Shown here piece by piece: positions 1 through 6,479 of a stretch of DNA of 8,450 nt. The stretch is from NCBI GenBank assembly GCA_023391395.1, contig JAEWBA010000224.1, forward strand, positions 1 to 8,450, written 5' to 3'. This DNA comes from Pseudomonadota bacterium. GTDB taxonomy: Bacteria > Pseudomonadota > Gammaproteobacteria > Burkholderiales > Burkholderiaceae_D. The notes below the pieces were generated by a model. It had not been told where the DNA came from. It saw nothing but the letters and a program-made list of their open reading frames with translations, and searched no databases. Numbering within the stretch: the first letter of the stretch is position 1; every line of letters begins with the position of its first letter. The translations under genes were made by a program, and so were the position numbers.

Positions 1-200
1 CCGCCGGTACCAATGTCGCCAACTACATGACCGGCGCAGTGACTGGTTCGCTGCAAGGTGGTCTGAGCGCTCGCTACTTCGGCCCGGTAGTAACGACCGG
101 CAGCTCCGGCACCGGCCCGGCGGAAATCGGCGGCGCATTCCGGCTGTCGAACGGTTCCGGTGCAGCGGTAGTGGCCGGCTTCCTCGGCCGCAAGCAGTAA
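1..200 (+). CDS. C-terminal fragment of a TbpB-like (transferrin-binding-protein-like) surface protein
   Basis: Only the last 65 or so codons are in the window; reading starts at base 3 and ends with TAA at 198-200. The fragment is rich in Gly, Ala, Ser and Thr. It carries an ARYFGP block, then after a Gly/Ser/Thr-rich loop a GPAEIGGAF block, and ends in AGFLGRKQ. An aromatic-F/Y-GP segment followed by (A)E-(I/L)-GG-x-F and a terminal small strand is the usual end of the small C-terminal beta-barrel of TbpB-like proteins, many of which are lipoproteins exported to the surface by Slam. Whether this one binds a ligand, haem or a host protein cannot be judged, because the N-terminal signal peptide and handle domain lie outside the window. 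The family call rests on motif recognition only. An unrelated repetitive beta-rich surface protein is the main alternative. Transcription probably ends at the hairpin at 251-282. Confidence 0.55.
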   Translation, partial: AGTNVANYMTGAVTGSLQGGLSARYFGPVVTTGSSGTGPAEIGGAFRLSNGSGAAVVAGFLGRKQ

Positions 201-250
201 GTCGTGCGTGGTCTGTCCCGGTCCTCTCTGGAGAACCGGGATGCAACAAG

Positions 251-282
251 AAAAAACGCCTCGAATATCGAGGCGTTTTTTT
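251..282. terminator. Symmetrical intrinsic terminator, bidirectional
   Basis: The arms CGCCTCGA and TCGAGGCG pair perfectly around a 3-nt loop. They are flanked by a run of A on the left and a run of T on the right, which extend the pairing to about 14 bp. Read on either strand the hairpin is followed by a U tract. It can therefore end the plus-strand gene stopping at 200 and the minus-strand acyl-CoA ligase stopping at 311. A weaker GC stem (CCCGGT at 217-222 with ACCGGG at 235-240) lies just upstream on the plus strand. Confidence 0.9.
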
Positions 283-310
283 ATTGGGAAAGGCGATTAC
301 GATTGCATTC

Positions 311-1933
311 TCAGCTCGGCGTATGCGAAACCCAGTCCTTGAAGTCCTCGCGCAGCTTGGTCTTCAGGAACTTGCCGGTGGAAGTGCGTGGAATGGCATC
401 GATGAACGCCCAGTCGTCGGGGATCTGCCACTTCGCCATCTGGCCGCTCAGGAACTGCCGCAACTCCTCGACGCTGACGTCATGACCCGGCTTTTTCACC
501 ACGACCGCCAGCGGCCGCTCATCCCATTTCGGATGCTTGACTGCGATCACCGCCGCTTCGGCGACAGCGGGGTGGCCCATGATGGCGTTTTCCAGGTTGA
601 CCGAGCTGATCCATTCGCCGCCAGACTTGATGAGGTCCTTGGTGCGGTCAGAGATCCGCATGTAGCCTTCCGGATCGATGGTGGCGACATCGCCGGTGCG
701 CAGCCAGCCGTCCGCCGTCACCTTTTCCGGATCGGGCGGCGTGTTGTAATAGCCGCCGGTCACCCAGGGTCCACGTGCTTGCAGCTCACCGACCGATTTG
801 CCGTCCCAGGCTTGCGGGCCGTTTTCACCCATGACGCGCAGTTCAACCAGGGGCAGGGGCAAGCCTTGCTTGGCGCGGATTTCATACTGCTGCTCGACCG
901 GCAGATCCAGATGCTCGGGCTTCAGCCAGGACAGGCTTCCCACCGGCGACAATTCCGTCATGCCCCAGCCATGCATGATGCGCAGGCCATGCTTCTCGAA
1001 GCCGGCGATCATCGATACCGGCGCCGCGGAGCCCCCGACCATCATGCGCATGCCATGCTTGAGCGACCAGCGCTTCGGTTCGGCGTCCAGCGCCTGCTGG
1101 ATCTGCATCCATATGGTCGGCACACCGAGAGCCAGCGTGATCGTTTCCTTCTCCATCTGTTCGAGCAGATCATGCGCGCCCATGTGCGGACCGGGAAAGA
1201 CCTGCTTGGCGCCGACCATCATCGCCGCATAGGGAACGCCCCACGAATTGACGTGGAACATCGGCGTCACCACCAGGATGCTGTCGCGCACCGACAGGTC
1301 CAGGCTGTCCGGCAAGGCCACGCCCAGGGCGTGCAGCACCGTCGAGCGGTGCGAGAACGCCACGCCCTTGGGGCGGCCGGTGGTGCCGGAGGTGTAGCAC
1401 AGCCCGCAGGCCGCGTTTTCATCCAGTTCCGGATAACGGAAGCCCGATGCATCGAGCTTGATGAAGTCTTCGTAGCTCTCGTAACCCGCCGGCACCGAGT
1501 TGCCGCTTGAGGGCACGACGATGACGCGTTCCAGCTTGACCCGGTCGCGCACCTTTTCGTACAAGGGCAGGAGGACATCGTCGACCAGGAGGATGCGGTC
1601 CTGCGCATCCTCGATGATGTAGGCGAGGTCGTCCGGTCCGAGACGCAGGTTTACCGTATGCAGGACCGCGCCGGCGGCCGGGATGCCGTAATAGGCTTCC
1701 AGGTGCCAGGCATGGTTCCACATCAAGGTCGCCACGCGGTCGCCCGGGCGGATGCCGGCGGCGACAAGGGCTGCGGCCAGTTGCCGGCTACGCTGATAAA
1801 TCTCGGCGTAGGTCGTCCGGTGCAGCGACTTGTCGGGCCGGCGCGAGACGACTTCGCGCTTGCCGAACAGCTGGTTTCCCCGCTCCAGGATATGGCTGAT
1901 CGAGAGCGGCATCTGCATCATCGTGCTTTGCAT
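311..1933 (-). CDS. AMP-forming acyl-CoA ligase, AlkK/DmdB-like fatty (or related) acid-CoA synthetase
   Basis: This 540-aa ANL-superfamily enzyme should activate a carboxylic acid with ATP to an acyl-AMP and then to the CoA thioester, in the cytoplasm. All core motifs are intact: the P-loop [12 protein letters not shown] (residues 180-191), HGWGMTE (321-327), GWLRTGD (409-415), the hinge [14 protein letters not shown] (428-441) and the catalytic lysine in TSTGK (Lys521). Length and the HGWGMTE/GGEWIS wording fit the medium-chain AlkK and methylmercaptopropionate DmdB branch. Substrate cannot be read from sequence: medium-chain fatty, methylthio or aromatic acids all remain possible. The ATG at 1933 is preferred because GAGGAAG sits a few bases upstream; Met5, Met6 and Met8 are poorer starts. 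It begins 33 nt after the substrate-binding protein gene, so the two are probably co-transcribed from the promoter near 3300. It ends at the terminator 251-282. Confidence 0.9.
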   Translation of the reverse strand: MQSTMMQMPLSISHILERGNQLFGKREVVSRRPDKSLHRTTYAEIYQRSRQLAAALVAAGIRPGDRVATLMWNHAWHLEAYYGIPAAGAVLHTVNLRLGPDDLAYIIEDAQDRILLVDDVLLPLYEKVRDRVKLERVIVVPSSGNSVPAGYESYEDFIKLDASGFRYPELDENAACGLCYTSGTTGRPKGVAFSHRSTVLHALGVALPDSLDLSVRDSILVVTPMFHVNSWGVPYAAMMVGAKQVFPGPHMGAHDLLEQMEKETITLALGVPTIWMQIQQALDAEPKRWSLKHGMRMMVGGSAAPVSMIAGFEKHGLRIMHGWGMTELSPVGSLSWLKPEHLDLPVEQQYEIRAKQGLPLPLVELRVMGENGPQAWDGKSVGELQARGPWVTGGYYNTPPDPEKVTADGWLRTGDVATIDPEGYMRISDRTKDLIKSGGEWISSVNLENAIMGHPAVAEAAVIAVKHPKWDERPLAVVVKKPGHDVSVEELRQFLSGQMAKWQIPDDWAFIDAIPRTSTGKFLKTKLREDFKDWVSHTPS

Positions 1934-1966
1934 GGGGCTTCCTCGTTTCTCCGTTGCGGACGCGGC

Positions 1967-3187
1967 TTATTTTTTGACCAGCGGGCAGCTGCTCTGCGAC
2001 AGCGGCATGAAGGCTTCCTCGCCGGGGACCACGCGCTTGACGCGGGCCAGATCCCATTCGCCCTTGGACTCGGATGGCTTCTTGATTTCGGCCAGGTACA
2101 TGTCGCGAATCATGCGGCCGTCGGGACGCAGGTAGGCGTTGCGCAGGAAGAAGTCGTTGAACTTGGTTTCCCGCAGCTTCTTCATCACGGCATCCGGATC
2201 GTCGGTGCCGGCCGCTTCTACCGCCTTCAGGTATTGAATAGTGGCGGAATAATCGCCGGCCTGGGCGAACGAAGGCATGGCGTTGTGCACCTTGTAGAAG
2301 CGCTGCGACCACTCGCGCGTCTGCTGGTCGTAGTCCCAGTAGAACGGGTCGGTGTACTGCACGCCCTGAGCGGCTTCAAGGCCAAGCGCCTTGATATCCC
2401 CGACCAGGACCACCATGCCGGCGATGACCGGCTTGCTGTTCTTCACCAGGCCAAATTCACGGATGGAGCGGATCGCATTGGTGGTATCGCCGCCGGCATT
2501 GGCCAGCACCACCACGTCCGGCTTCGCCGTTTGCGCGCTCACGATGAAGGAGGAAAAGTCGGAAGCATTCAGCGGATGCTTCACCGAACCCACCACCTTG
2601 CCGCCCAGTTTCTCGATGATGTTGCGCGCATCTCGCTCCAGCGTCTGGCCGAAGGTGTAATCGGCGGTGATGAAGAACCAGTTCTTGTGGCCTTCCTTTA
2701 CCAGAGCGTTGGCGGTCGCCGCGGCCAGCGAGTAGGTGTCATAGGCATAGCTGATACCGTAGGGCGAGCATTCCTGCTGGGTCAGCGCCACAGTGCCGCC
2801 GGCGGTGCTGATCGTGATGCGCTTCTTTTCGGCGGCCAGCTTTTGCACGGCAACGGCGACCGAGGAGTTGGCGAAGTTGAGCACCATGTCGACCTTGCCG
2901 GTGTCGAACCATTCGCGCGCCTTGGCGGCGCCGACGTCCGCCTTGTTCAGGTGGTCGGTGTAAACCAGTTCGATCGGCTTGCCGAGCACCTTGCCGCCGA
3001 AATCCTGGATCGCCATTTCCACGGCCCGCACGCTGCCTCGGCCAGCACCGGAAGAGTACACGCCGGACATGTCGGTCATCACACCGATCTTCACAACGTC
3101 ATCGGAGATGGGTTTGGCGGATTGGGCGTACGAGAAGGTGGTGACGCCGGCGGCGCACAGCAAGGCAAAGATCTTGGTGAGTTTCAT
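1967..3187 (-). CDS. Periplasmic ABC-transporter substrate-binding protein, LivK/AmiC type (Peripla_BP_6)
   Basis: A 406-aa secreted solute receptor of the branched-chain-amino-acid/amide/aromatic-acid class. An N-terminal signal peptide (Lys3 and Lys5, hydrophobic core 6-18) ends in SYA, with likely cleavage after Ala21. The mature protein opens with KIGVMTDMSGVYSS (residues 33-46), the typical first strand and ligand loop. STAGG follows at 128-131, and ITADYTFGQ at 173-181 starts the second lobe. Cys140 and Cys401 (in a terminal CPLV) may form a disulfide. No lipobox is seen, so it should be free in the periplasm. The ATG at 3187 has GGAG 5 nt upstream. No permease or ATPase gene of a Liv-type transporter lies in the window, so the partner must be elsewhere or the protein has a separate role. 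Its place before an acyl-CoA ligase and behind a MarR regulator suggests that it captures the acid the ligase activates; the ligand itself is unknown. Confidence 0.9.
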   Translation of the reverse strand: MKLTKIFALLCAAGVTTFSYAQSAKPISDDVVKIGVMTDMSGVYSSGAGRGSVRAVEMAIQDFGGKVLGKPIELVYTDHLNKADVGAAKAREWFDTGKVDMVLNFANSSVAVAVQKLAAEKKRITISTAGGTVALTQQECSPYGISYAYDTYSLAAATANALVKEGHKNWFFITADYTFGQTLERDARNIIEKLGGKVVGSVKHPLNASDFSSFIVSAQTAKPDVVVLANAGGDTTNAIRSIREFGLVKNSKPVIAGMVVLVGDIKALGLEAAQGVQYTDPFYWDYDQQTREWSQRFYKVHNAMPSFAQAGDYSATIQYLKAVEAAGTDDPDAVMKKLRETKFNDFFLRNAYLRPDGRMIRDMYLAEIKKPSESKGEWDLARVKRVVPGEEAFMPLSQSSCPLVKK

Positions 3188-3286
3188 GAGGTCTCCATGG
3201 GTCCAAGTTGAGGATGATCGCTGCTTTTCGCAGCTTGTTGATGTAATCGTGTGGCCAGACGCGGCCGGGGGCGCCGGTCGGGCGAA

Positions 3287-3305
3287 ATGTCAATATAAAT
3301 TGACG
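3287..3305. promoter_or_regulatory. Putative MarR operator site 1, over the -10 box
   Basis: Perfect 6-bp arms GTCAAT and ATTGAC are separated by 4 bp (3289-3304). AAA and TTT pair further out across one mismatch, so the symmetry spans 3285-3308. It shares the form ATGTCAATNNNNRTTGACG with the site before marR (3832-3850). A palindrome of this size inside a promoter next to a MarR gene is what the family normally binds; binding itself is inferred. Confidence 0.7.
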
Positions 3306-3320
3306 TTTTGGACTTGTCAA
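3292..3320 (-). promoter_or_regulatory. Sigma70 promoter of the binding-protein/ligase operon
   Basis: On the minus strand TTGACA (3320 down to 3315) is a perfect -35 box. A 17-nt spacer and TATATT (3297 down to 3292, five of six consensus bases) follow. Transcription should start near 3285, leaving a leader of roughly 100 nt before the ATG at 3187. The leader contains a small hairpin, GCTGC/GCAGC at 3220-3234. Both promoter boxes lie inside the palindromes at 3287-3305 and 3314-3332, so a bound repressor would block polymerase directly. Confidence 0.8.
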
Positions 3321-3332
3321 CCGAACCTGACG
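3314..3332. promoter_or_regulatory. Putative MarR operator site 2 (degenerate), over the -35 box
   Basis: GTCAAC and CCTGAC at 3316-3331 keep the 6-4-6 spacing of site 1 and the outer G after the second arm, but only four of six arm positions pair. Its centre is 27 bp from that of site 1. It covers the TTGACA box. Because TTGACA is itself part of the half-site, some of the resemblance could be promoter consensus alone. Confidence 0.4.
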
Positions 3333-3414
3333 ACCAGGTTGAGGCAGCAAAAATCAGGGGGAATGAGGGAAGAAGCGGGAGAGCGCCTCGGGCCTTATGT
3401 GCGCCGCGACGGCA

Positions 3415-3831
3415 TTACCAGGGCTTGTCGAGAATGCGGCGCAGCGTCTGCATATCTTCCTCCCCGATGTGGGAGGCCAGTTCCTGTTCGATCCTGGCGA
3501 TCGTCTTGGCGGCAATTGCCGACATCTGGAAGCCCTTGTCGCTGAAGCGTACCAGCTTGACGCGCTTGTCTCCTTCGAAATGAACCAGCTCCACCAAGCC
3601 GTGGCGCATCGCCTCGTTCAGGGTCTGATGGGCAGCCTGGCGCGATATGCCGAGCGAGCGCGCAAGGTCCGAAATGCTGATCGGGCGGTGGCGCATGTGC
3701 GCGAACAGCCGGTTCATCGACGGCGTGACGAAGCCGTAGCCGTGCTTTTCCGCTTCTTGCAGCACGCGTTCCTCGAACCATTCGGAGCGCTGCATCAGCA
3801 AATGTCTCAAGTTGTTCTTCGTCGGAGCCAT
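3415..3831 (-). CDS. MarR-family transcriptional regulator
   Basis: A 138-aa winged-helix DNA-binding protein of usual MarR length. Residues 1-40 would form the first dimer helix. The helix-turn-helix is within ISISDLARSLGISRQAAHQT (51-70), with the recognition helix at about 63-76. The wing is FEGDKRVKLVRF (85-96), containing the family D-x-R (Asp88, Arg90). The C-terminal helix 103-135 completes the dimer interface. The ATG at 3831 is the first possible start, since an in-frame TGA lies two codons upstream. No good ribosome-binding site precedes it; the space is occupied by a palindrome. It most likely represses itself and the binding-protein/ligase operon 227 nt downstream, releasing DNA on binding an acid or its CoA thioester, as CouR does with p-coumaroyl-CoA. 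That ligand type is analogy. No clear terminator follows the gene, so some readthrough into the next operon is possible. Confidence 0.9.
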   Translation of the reverse strand: MAPTKNNLRHLLMQRSEWFEERVLQEAEKHGYGFVTPSMNRLFAHMRHRPISISDLARSLGISRQAAHQTLNEAMRHGLVELVHFEGDKRVKLVRFSDKGFQMSAIAAKTIARIEQELASHIGEEDMQTLRRILDKPW

Positions 3832-3850
3832 ATGTCAATCCGGGTTGACG
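3832..3850. promoter_or_regulatory. Putative MarR operator site 3, at the marR start
   Basis: GTCAAT and GTTGAC with a 4-bp spacer (3834-3849) match site 1 in arm sequence and spacing, with one arm mismatch. They also share the flanking AT before and G after. The site abuts the marR ATG and covers the expected transcription start and ribosome-binding region, consistent with autorepression. Confidence 0.65.
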
Positions 3851-3851
3851 G

Positions 3852-3881
3852 ATTTTAGCGCAGGAAATCAAGGTTTGCGAA
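3852..3881 (-). promoter_or_regulatory. Candidate marR promoter
   Basis: On the minus strand TAAAAT (3857 down to 3852) is a good -10 box; TTCGCA (3881 down to 3876) is a mediocre -35 with an 18-nt spacer. The start would fall inside operator site 3, giving a leader of only about 15 nt. Confidence 0.45.
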
Positions 3882-3973
3882 CCCGCGCCGCCATTTTTCC
3901 CGCTTTACAGTTGCTTGCGGCCTTGTCTTCGTTCGAAGCTGCGCCTGCACGGCGAGCGGCGGCCCCGGACAGG

Positions 3974-4008
3974 GCGCTGACCGGATTCCAATCAAACATG
4001 GTCAGCGC
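3974..4008. repeat. Perfect 9-bp inverted repeat
   Basis: GCGCTGACC and its reverse complement GGTCAGCGC flank 17 nt. Neither side carries a T run, so it is not a simple intrinsic terminator. It could be an RNA hairpin in readthrough from sodB, a protein-binding site or the remnant of a small repeat. Confidence 0.6.
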
Positions 4009-4110
4009 AGCGCTTCGATGAAATATACATGCAGGTGGCAATGAGGGTTCGAAAGTTATGCATCGCCATGACGGTAGGGATCTGCCGCAATGTGCCGATC
4101 GAGCGGACAC

Positions 4111-4142
4111 AAAAAAGCCCGCGGCGCAATGGCGGCGGGCTT
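4111..4142 (-). terminator. Intrinsic terminator of sodB
   Basis: On the minus strand AGCCCGC (4141 down to 4135) pairs with GCGGGCT (4122 down to 4116) and is followed directly by six U. It begins about 50 nt after the sodB stop. Confidence 0.85.
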
Positions 4143-4163
4143 GGGCGAATCGCGCTCCGAGCG

Positions 4164-4183
4164 GCCGGCGCCTGCGCGCCGGC
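4164..4183. repeat. GC-rich 8-bp hairpin after sodB
   Basis: GCCGGCGC and GCGCCGGC pair perfectly around the loop CTGC. It lies between the sodB stop and its terminator and has no U tract. It probably stabilises the mRNA 3' end. Confidence 0.6.
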
Positions 4184-4193
4184 ACTCAGGGAA

Positions 4194-4772
4194 TCAGGCG
4201 AAGTTCTTGGCGACGAAGTCCCAGTTCACGACATTCCAGAACGCTTCCACGAACTTCGGGCGCGCGTTGCGGTAATCGATGTAATAGGCATGCTCCCAGA
4301 CGTCGCAGGTCAGCAGCGGCTTGTCGGCGCTGGTCAGCGGGGTGCCGGCGTTGGAGGTGTTGACGATGTCGACGCTGCCGTCGGTTTTCTTGACCAGCCA
4401 GGTCCAGCCGGAACCGAAGTTGCCGATTGCCGACTTGGTGAATTCTTCCTTGAACTTGTCGAAGGAACCCCACTTGGCATTGATGGCGTCGGCCAGTGCG
4501 CCGGCCGGGGCGCCGCCGCCGTTGGGCTTCATGCAGTTCCAAAAGAAGGTGTGGTTCCACACTTGGGCGGAGTTGTTGAACACGCCGCCGCTCGACTTCT
4601 TGATGATGTCTTCCAGCGAGGCGTTTTCGTATTCGGTGCCCTTGATGAGATTGTTCAGGTTGGTGACATAGGCCTGATGGTGCTTGCCGTAATGGTATTC
4701 CAGCGTTTCCTTGGAGATGTGCGGCTGCAAAGCATCCATCGCGTAAGGCAGGGGAGGCAGAGTATGTTCCAT
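4194..4772 (-). CDS. sodB: Iron superoxide dismutase
   Basis: This 192-aa cytoplasmic enzyme dismutates superoxide to hydrogen peroxide and oxygen. It aligns by eye almost end to end with E. coli SodB. The four metal ligands are present: His27 (EYHYGKHH), His74 (VWNHTFFW), Asp157 and His161 (DVWEHAYY). Gln70 in NNSAQVWNH occupies the second-sphere position characteristic of the iron enzymes, whereas manganese forms place this Gln later, so Fe use is predicted. [10 protein letters not shown] (118-127) is the usual core block. The ATG at 4772 is preceded by AAAGGA at 5 nt. The gene lies downstream of xseA on the same strand, but 227 nt separate them and a -10-like box occurs at 4820-4825, so it probably has its own promoter. 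It ends at the terminator 4111-4142. No clear Fur box is visible upstream. Confidence 0.97.
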   Translation of the reverse strand: MEHTLPPLPYAMDALQPHISKETLEYHYGKHHQAYVTNLNNLIKGTEYENASLEDIIKKSSGGVFNNSAQVWNHTFFWNCMKPNGGGAPAGALADAINAKWGSFDKFKEEFTKSAIGNFGSGWTWLVKKTDGSVDIVNTSNAGTPLTSADKPLLTCDVWEHAYYIDYRNARPKFVEAFWNVVNWDFVAKNFA

Positions 4773-4819
4773 GGCATTCCTTTCTATCGAGGAGGAGGAT
4801 GTTTTTTTTGAAAGCCATC

Positions 4820-4825
4820 ATTGTA
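4820..4825 (-). promoter_or_regulatory. sodB: Candidate -10 box of sodB
   Basis: TACAAT on the minus strand (five of six consensus bases) lies about 48 nt before the sodB ATG. No convincing -35 stands at the correct distance (CTGCAG at 17 nt), so the promoter is weak or needs an activator, or the box is fortuitous. Confidence 0.35.
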
Positions 4826-4899
4826 GTGCGGATGCGCTTCTCCTGCAGCGCAGCCGGCATTGAGGCAGCTACAAAGGCAGGTGCTTTCGCCTTCTGGAA

Positions 4900-4936
4900 T
4901 GCCCGTCAGGTGGAATCCGCCTCGCTCAGACGGGCA
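4900..4936. repeat. Branched inverted repeat between xseA and sodB
   Basis: TGCCCGTC (4900-4907) and GACGGGCA (4929-4936) are perfect complements. Inside them AGGTGG and CCGCCT can form a second short stem with one G-U pair. Neither strand continues into a T run, so it is at best a Rho-independent-like pause or an mRNA end stabiliser for xseA. Confidence 0.55.
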
Positions 4937-4961
4937 CTCGAAGCGTCGGGACCCTCGATCT

Positions 4962-4990
4962 TGTCATCCCGAGCACAGCAAAGGATCTTT
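4962..4990 (+). repeat. Dispersed repeat of the 'CHPERSEGS' kind (variant copy)
   Basis: The stretch beginning TGTCATCCCGAGCACAGC and ending AAAGGATCTTT translates in frame as CHPEHSKGSF. I recognise it as a variant of the short repeat TGTCATCCCGAGCGCAGCGA..GGATCT, scattered between genes in many bacteria and often mis-annotated as a protein containing CHPERSEGS. It lies 10 nt beyond the xseA stop codon in non-coding DNA. Copy number in this genome cannot be seen from one window. Confidence 0.6.
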
Positions 4991-4999
4991 CATGTCGGA

Positions 5000-6361
5000 T
5001 CATTCCAGCGTCGCCTGGACCGTGGCGATTCCGACTTCGGCCGTGCCTTCCGCCAGACGCACGGTCACGGTCGAGCGTGCGTGCAGATCCTTGGGTGCAC
5101 GCACCAGCCGGCCCTTGTCGTCGATCACCATGGCGTAACCGCGCTCCAGCGTGCGTTGCGGATTGAGCAATTCCAGTTGCGCCTGCAATCCCCCCAGCGC
5201 CTGGCGGCGACGGGCATTGTGCGCCGTCATGGCGGCATCCAGGCGCCGCGTCTGCTCCTGCAAACGATGCCGGACGGATGCAGTGTCCGGCAACTGCGCG
5301 GCCAGCCGCGCACGCAGATGGGCCAGGGCGAATCCGGCCCGCTCGACGGGCGCGCGCGTCACATGGCCGAGGCGGCCATGCAGGTGGTGCAGCTTCAGTC
5401 TTTCGTGGGCGATATAGGCGGAAGGACTTACCAGCCGGTGTGCCAGCCAGTCCAGCGATTGCGCCTTTTCCGACAATTGCCGGCGCATGGCCCGTGTCAA
5501 TTCATGCGCATGCGCGTCCAGGCTCGCCAGCCAGTCGGCATGGGCGGTGGCCGCCAGTTCCGCAGCGGCGGTGGGTGTTGGCGCGCGCAGGTCGGCTGCG
5601 AAGTCGGCGATGGTGAAGTCGGTTTCATGGCCGACACCCGACACCACTGGCATGGCGCAGTCGGCGATGGCGCGCGCCACCACTTCTTCGTTGAACGACC
5701 ACAAGTCCTCGATGCTTCCCCCGCCGCGGCATACCAGCAAGACTTCGCATTCGGCGCGCTGCGAGGCCACGGCAATGGCTTGCGCGATTTTCTGTGCTGC
5801 TCCCTCGCCCTGCACCGGCGTGGGATAGAGAGTTACCCTGACATGCGGAGCGCGTCGGCGCAAGGTGGTGAGAATGTCGCGCAAGGCGGCGGCTTGCGGG
5901 CTGGTCACGATGCCTATGGTCTTGGCGAACAGGGGCAGGGGCCGCTTGCGCTGCGGATCGAACAGGCCTTCGGCGTCCAGCTTTTCCTTGAGCCTGAGAA
6001 AGGCTTCATACAGGTTGCCCACGCCGGAACGGCGGATGGCTTCGACGTTCAATTGGTAATCGCCGCGCGGCGCGTAAAGCGTCACCAGCGCGCGTACCTC
6101 AACGCGGTCCCCCTCGCGCGGCACGAAGCCGGCATATTGCGCCCGGCCGCGGAACATCACGGCGCGCACCTGGGCCGCCTCATCCTTGAGCGTGAAGTAC
6201 CAGTGCCCGGATGCGGCGCGGGTGAAGTTCGAAATCTCGCCGGCAACCCACGCCAGCGGGAAGCTGCGCTCCAACATCCGCGCCACAGCTTGGTTTAAAG
6301 CCGAAACTGTCAGTACAGGCGGCGCCAGCTCTGCATTTGGCAAGGAATCTTCAGTATTCAT
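5000..6361 (-). CDS. xseA: Exodeoxyribonuclease VII large subunit
   Basis: Catalytic subunit of ExoVII, which with several XseB copies digests single-stranded DNA from both ends into oligonucleotides during repair. From the ATG at 6361 it is 453 aa, close to the 456 of E. coli. In this numbering an N-terminal OB-fold (about 15-115) contains [22 protein letters not shown]. The catalytic region holds [31 protein letters not shown] and [29 protein letters not shown] long helical, probably coiled-coil stretch with many Arg, Gln and Leu follows (about 275-395), then the [13 protein letters not shown] block. A longer reading would start at a TTG at 6400, but GAAGGA touches that codon and the extra 13 residues do not look like the family. 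The ATG at 6361 has GGAAG at 6 nt. It faces away from exbB. xseB is not in the window. Confidence 0.95.
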   Translation of the reverse strand: MNTEDSLPNAELAPPVLTVSALNQAVARMLERSFPLAWVAGEISNFTRAASGHWYFTLKDEAAQVRAVMFRGRAQYAGFVPREGDRVEVRALVTLYAPRGDYQLNVEAIRRSGVGNLYEAFLRLKEKLDAEGLFDPQRKRPLPLFAKTIGIVTSPQAAALRDILTTLRRRAPHVRVTLYPTPVQGEGAAQKIAQAIAVASQRAECEVLLVCRGGGSIEDLWSFNEEVVARAIADCAMPVVSGVGHETDFTIADFAADLRAPTPTAAAELAATAHADWLASLDAHAHELTRAMRRQLSEKAQSLDWLAHRLVSPSAYIAHERLKLHHLHGRLGHVTRAPVERAGFALAHLRARLAAQLPDTASVRHRLQEQTRRLDAAMTAHNARRRQALGGLQAQLELLNPQRTLERGYAMVIDDKGRLVRAPKDLHARSTVTVRLAEGTAEVGIATVQATLE

Positions 6362-6424
6362 GCGGTCTTCCAAGGCAAAACCTGTCCACAGGCGCGCCAA
6401 TCCTTCATCTTGCTGTCACAATTA

Positions 6425-6452
6425 CTTACGGAAAATTTCCGACTCTCGTAAG
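6425..6452. repeat. Nested palindromes in the xseA/exbB control region
   Basis: CGGAAAATTTCCG (6429-6441) is a perfect 13-bp palindrome around one central A. It sits within CTTACG (6425-6430) and CGTAAG (6447-6452), a second perfect 6-bp inverted repeat. Possible operator; no regulator recognised. Confidence 0.5.
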
Positions 6453-6479
6453 CTATTGATTCTTAAGGGAGAATGAAAA

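Larger units (their letters stand above)
3832..4193. other. 362-bp intergenic region between marR and sodB
   Basis: Holds the marR operator and promoter at its left end and the sodB terminator at its right end. Between them lies a perfect 9-bp inverted repeat, GCGCTGACC at 3974-3982 and GGTCAGCGC at 4000-4008, with a 17-nt loop. No open frame in it has both a credible ribosome-binding site and protein-like sequence. A minus-strand frame crossing this repeat encodes only low-complexity Arg/Ala-rich sequence. Confidence 0.7.

Noticed and set aside
284..1510. 408-codon plus-strand open frame opposite the acyl-CoA ligase
   Set aside because: Antisense shadow of a gene with all ligase motifs intact; its own translation is His/Arg/Gln-rich with no family resemblance, as expected from GC-rich complementary frames.
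1967..3187. Cys12 of the binding protein as a lipoprotein attachment site
   Set aside because: The preceding residues (ALLC) do not fit a lipobox, while SYA followed by Gln22 is a good signal-peptidase I site.
3184..3198. Four-codon leader ORF (ATG at 3198, minus strand) whose TGA overlaps the binding-protein ATG
   Set aside because: The ribosome-binding site GGAG of the real gene falls inside it and it has no good site of its own; a chance ATG is more likely than a translational-coupling leader.
1658..3211. 517-codon plus-strand open frame across the ligase and binding-protein genes
   Set aside because: It spans the junction of two real minus-strand genes and their 33-nt spacer, has no ribosome-binding site and reads as low-complexity Gly/Arg/His sequence.
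3868..4185. 105-codon minus-strand frame between sodB and marR
   Set aside because: It overlaps the sodB terminator and hairpin, lacks a ribosome-binding site and encodes low-complexity Arg/Ala sequence.
4799..6298. 499-codon plus-strand open frame opposite xseA
   Set aside because: Antisense to a fully conserved xseA; its N-terminal part covers the sodB upstream region and the CHPERSEGS-like repeat.
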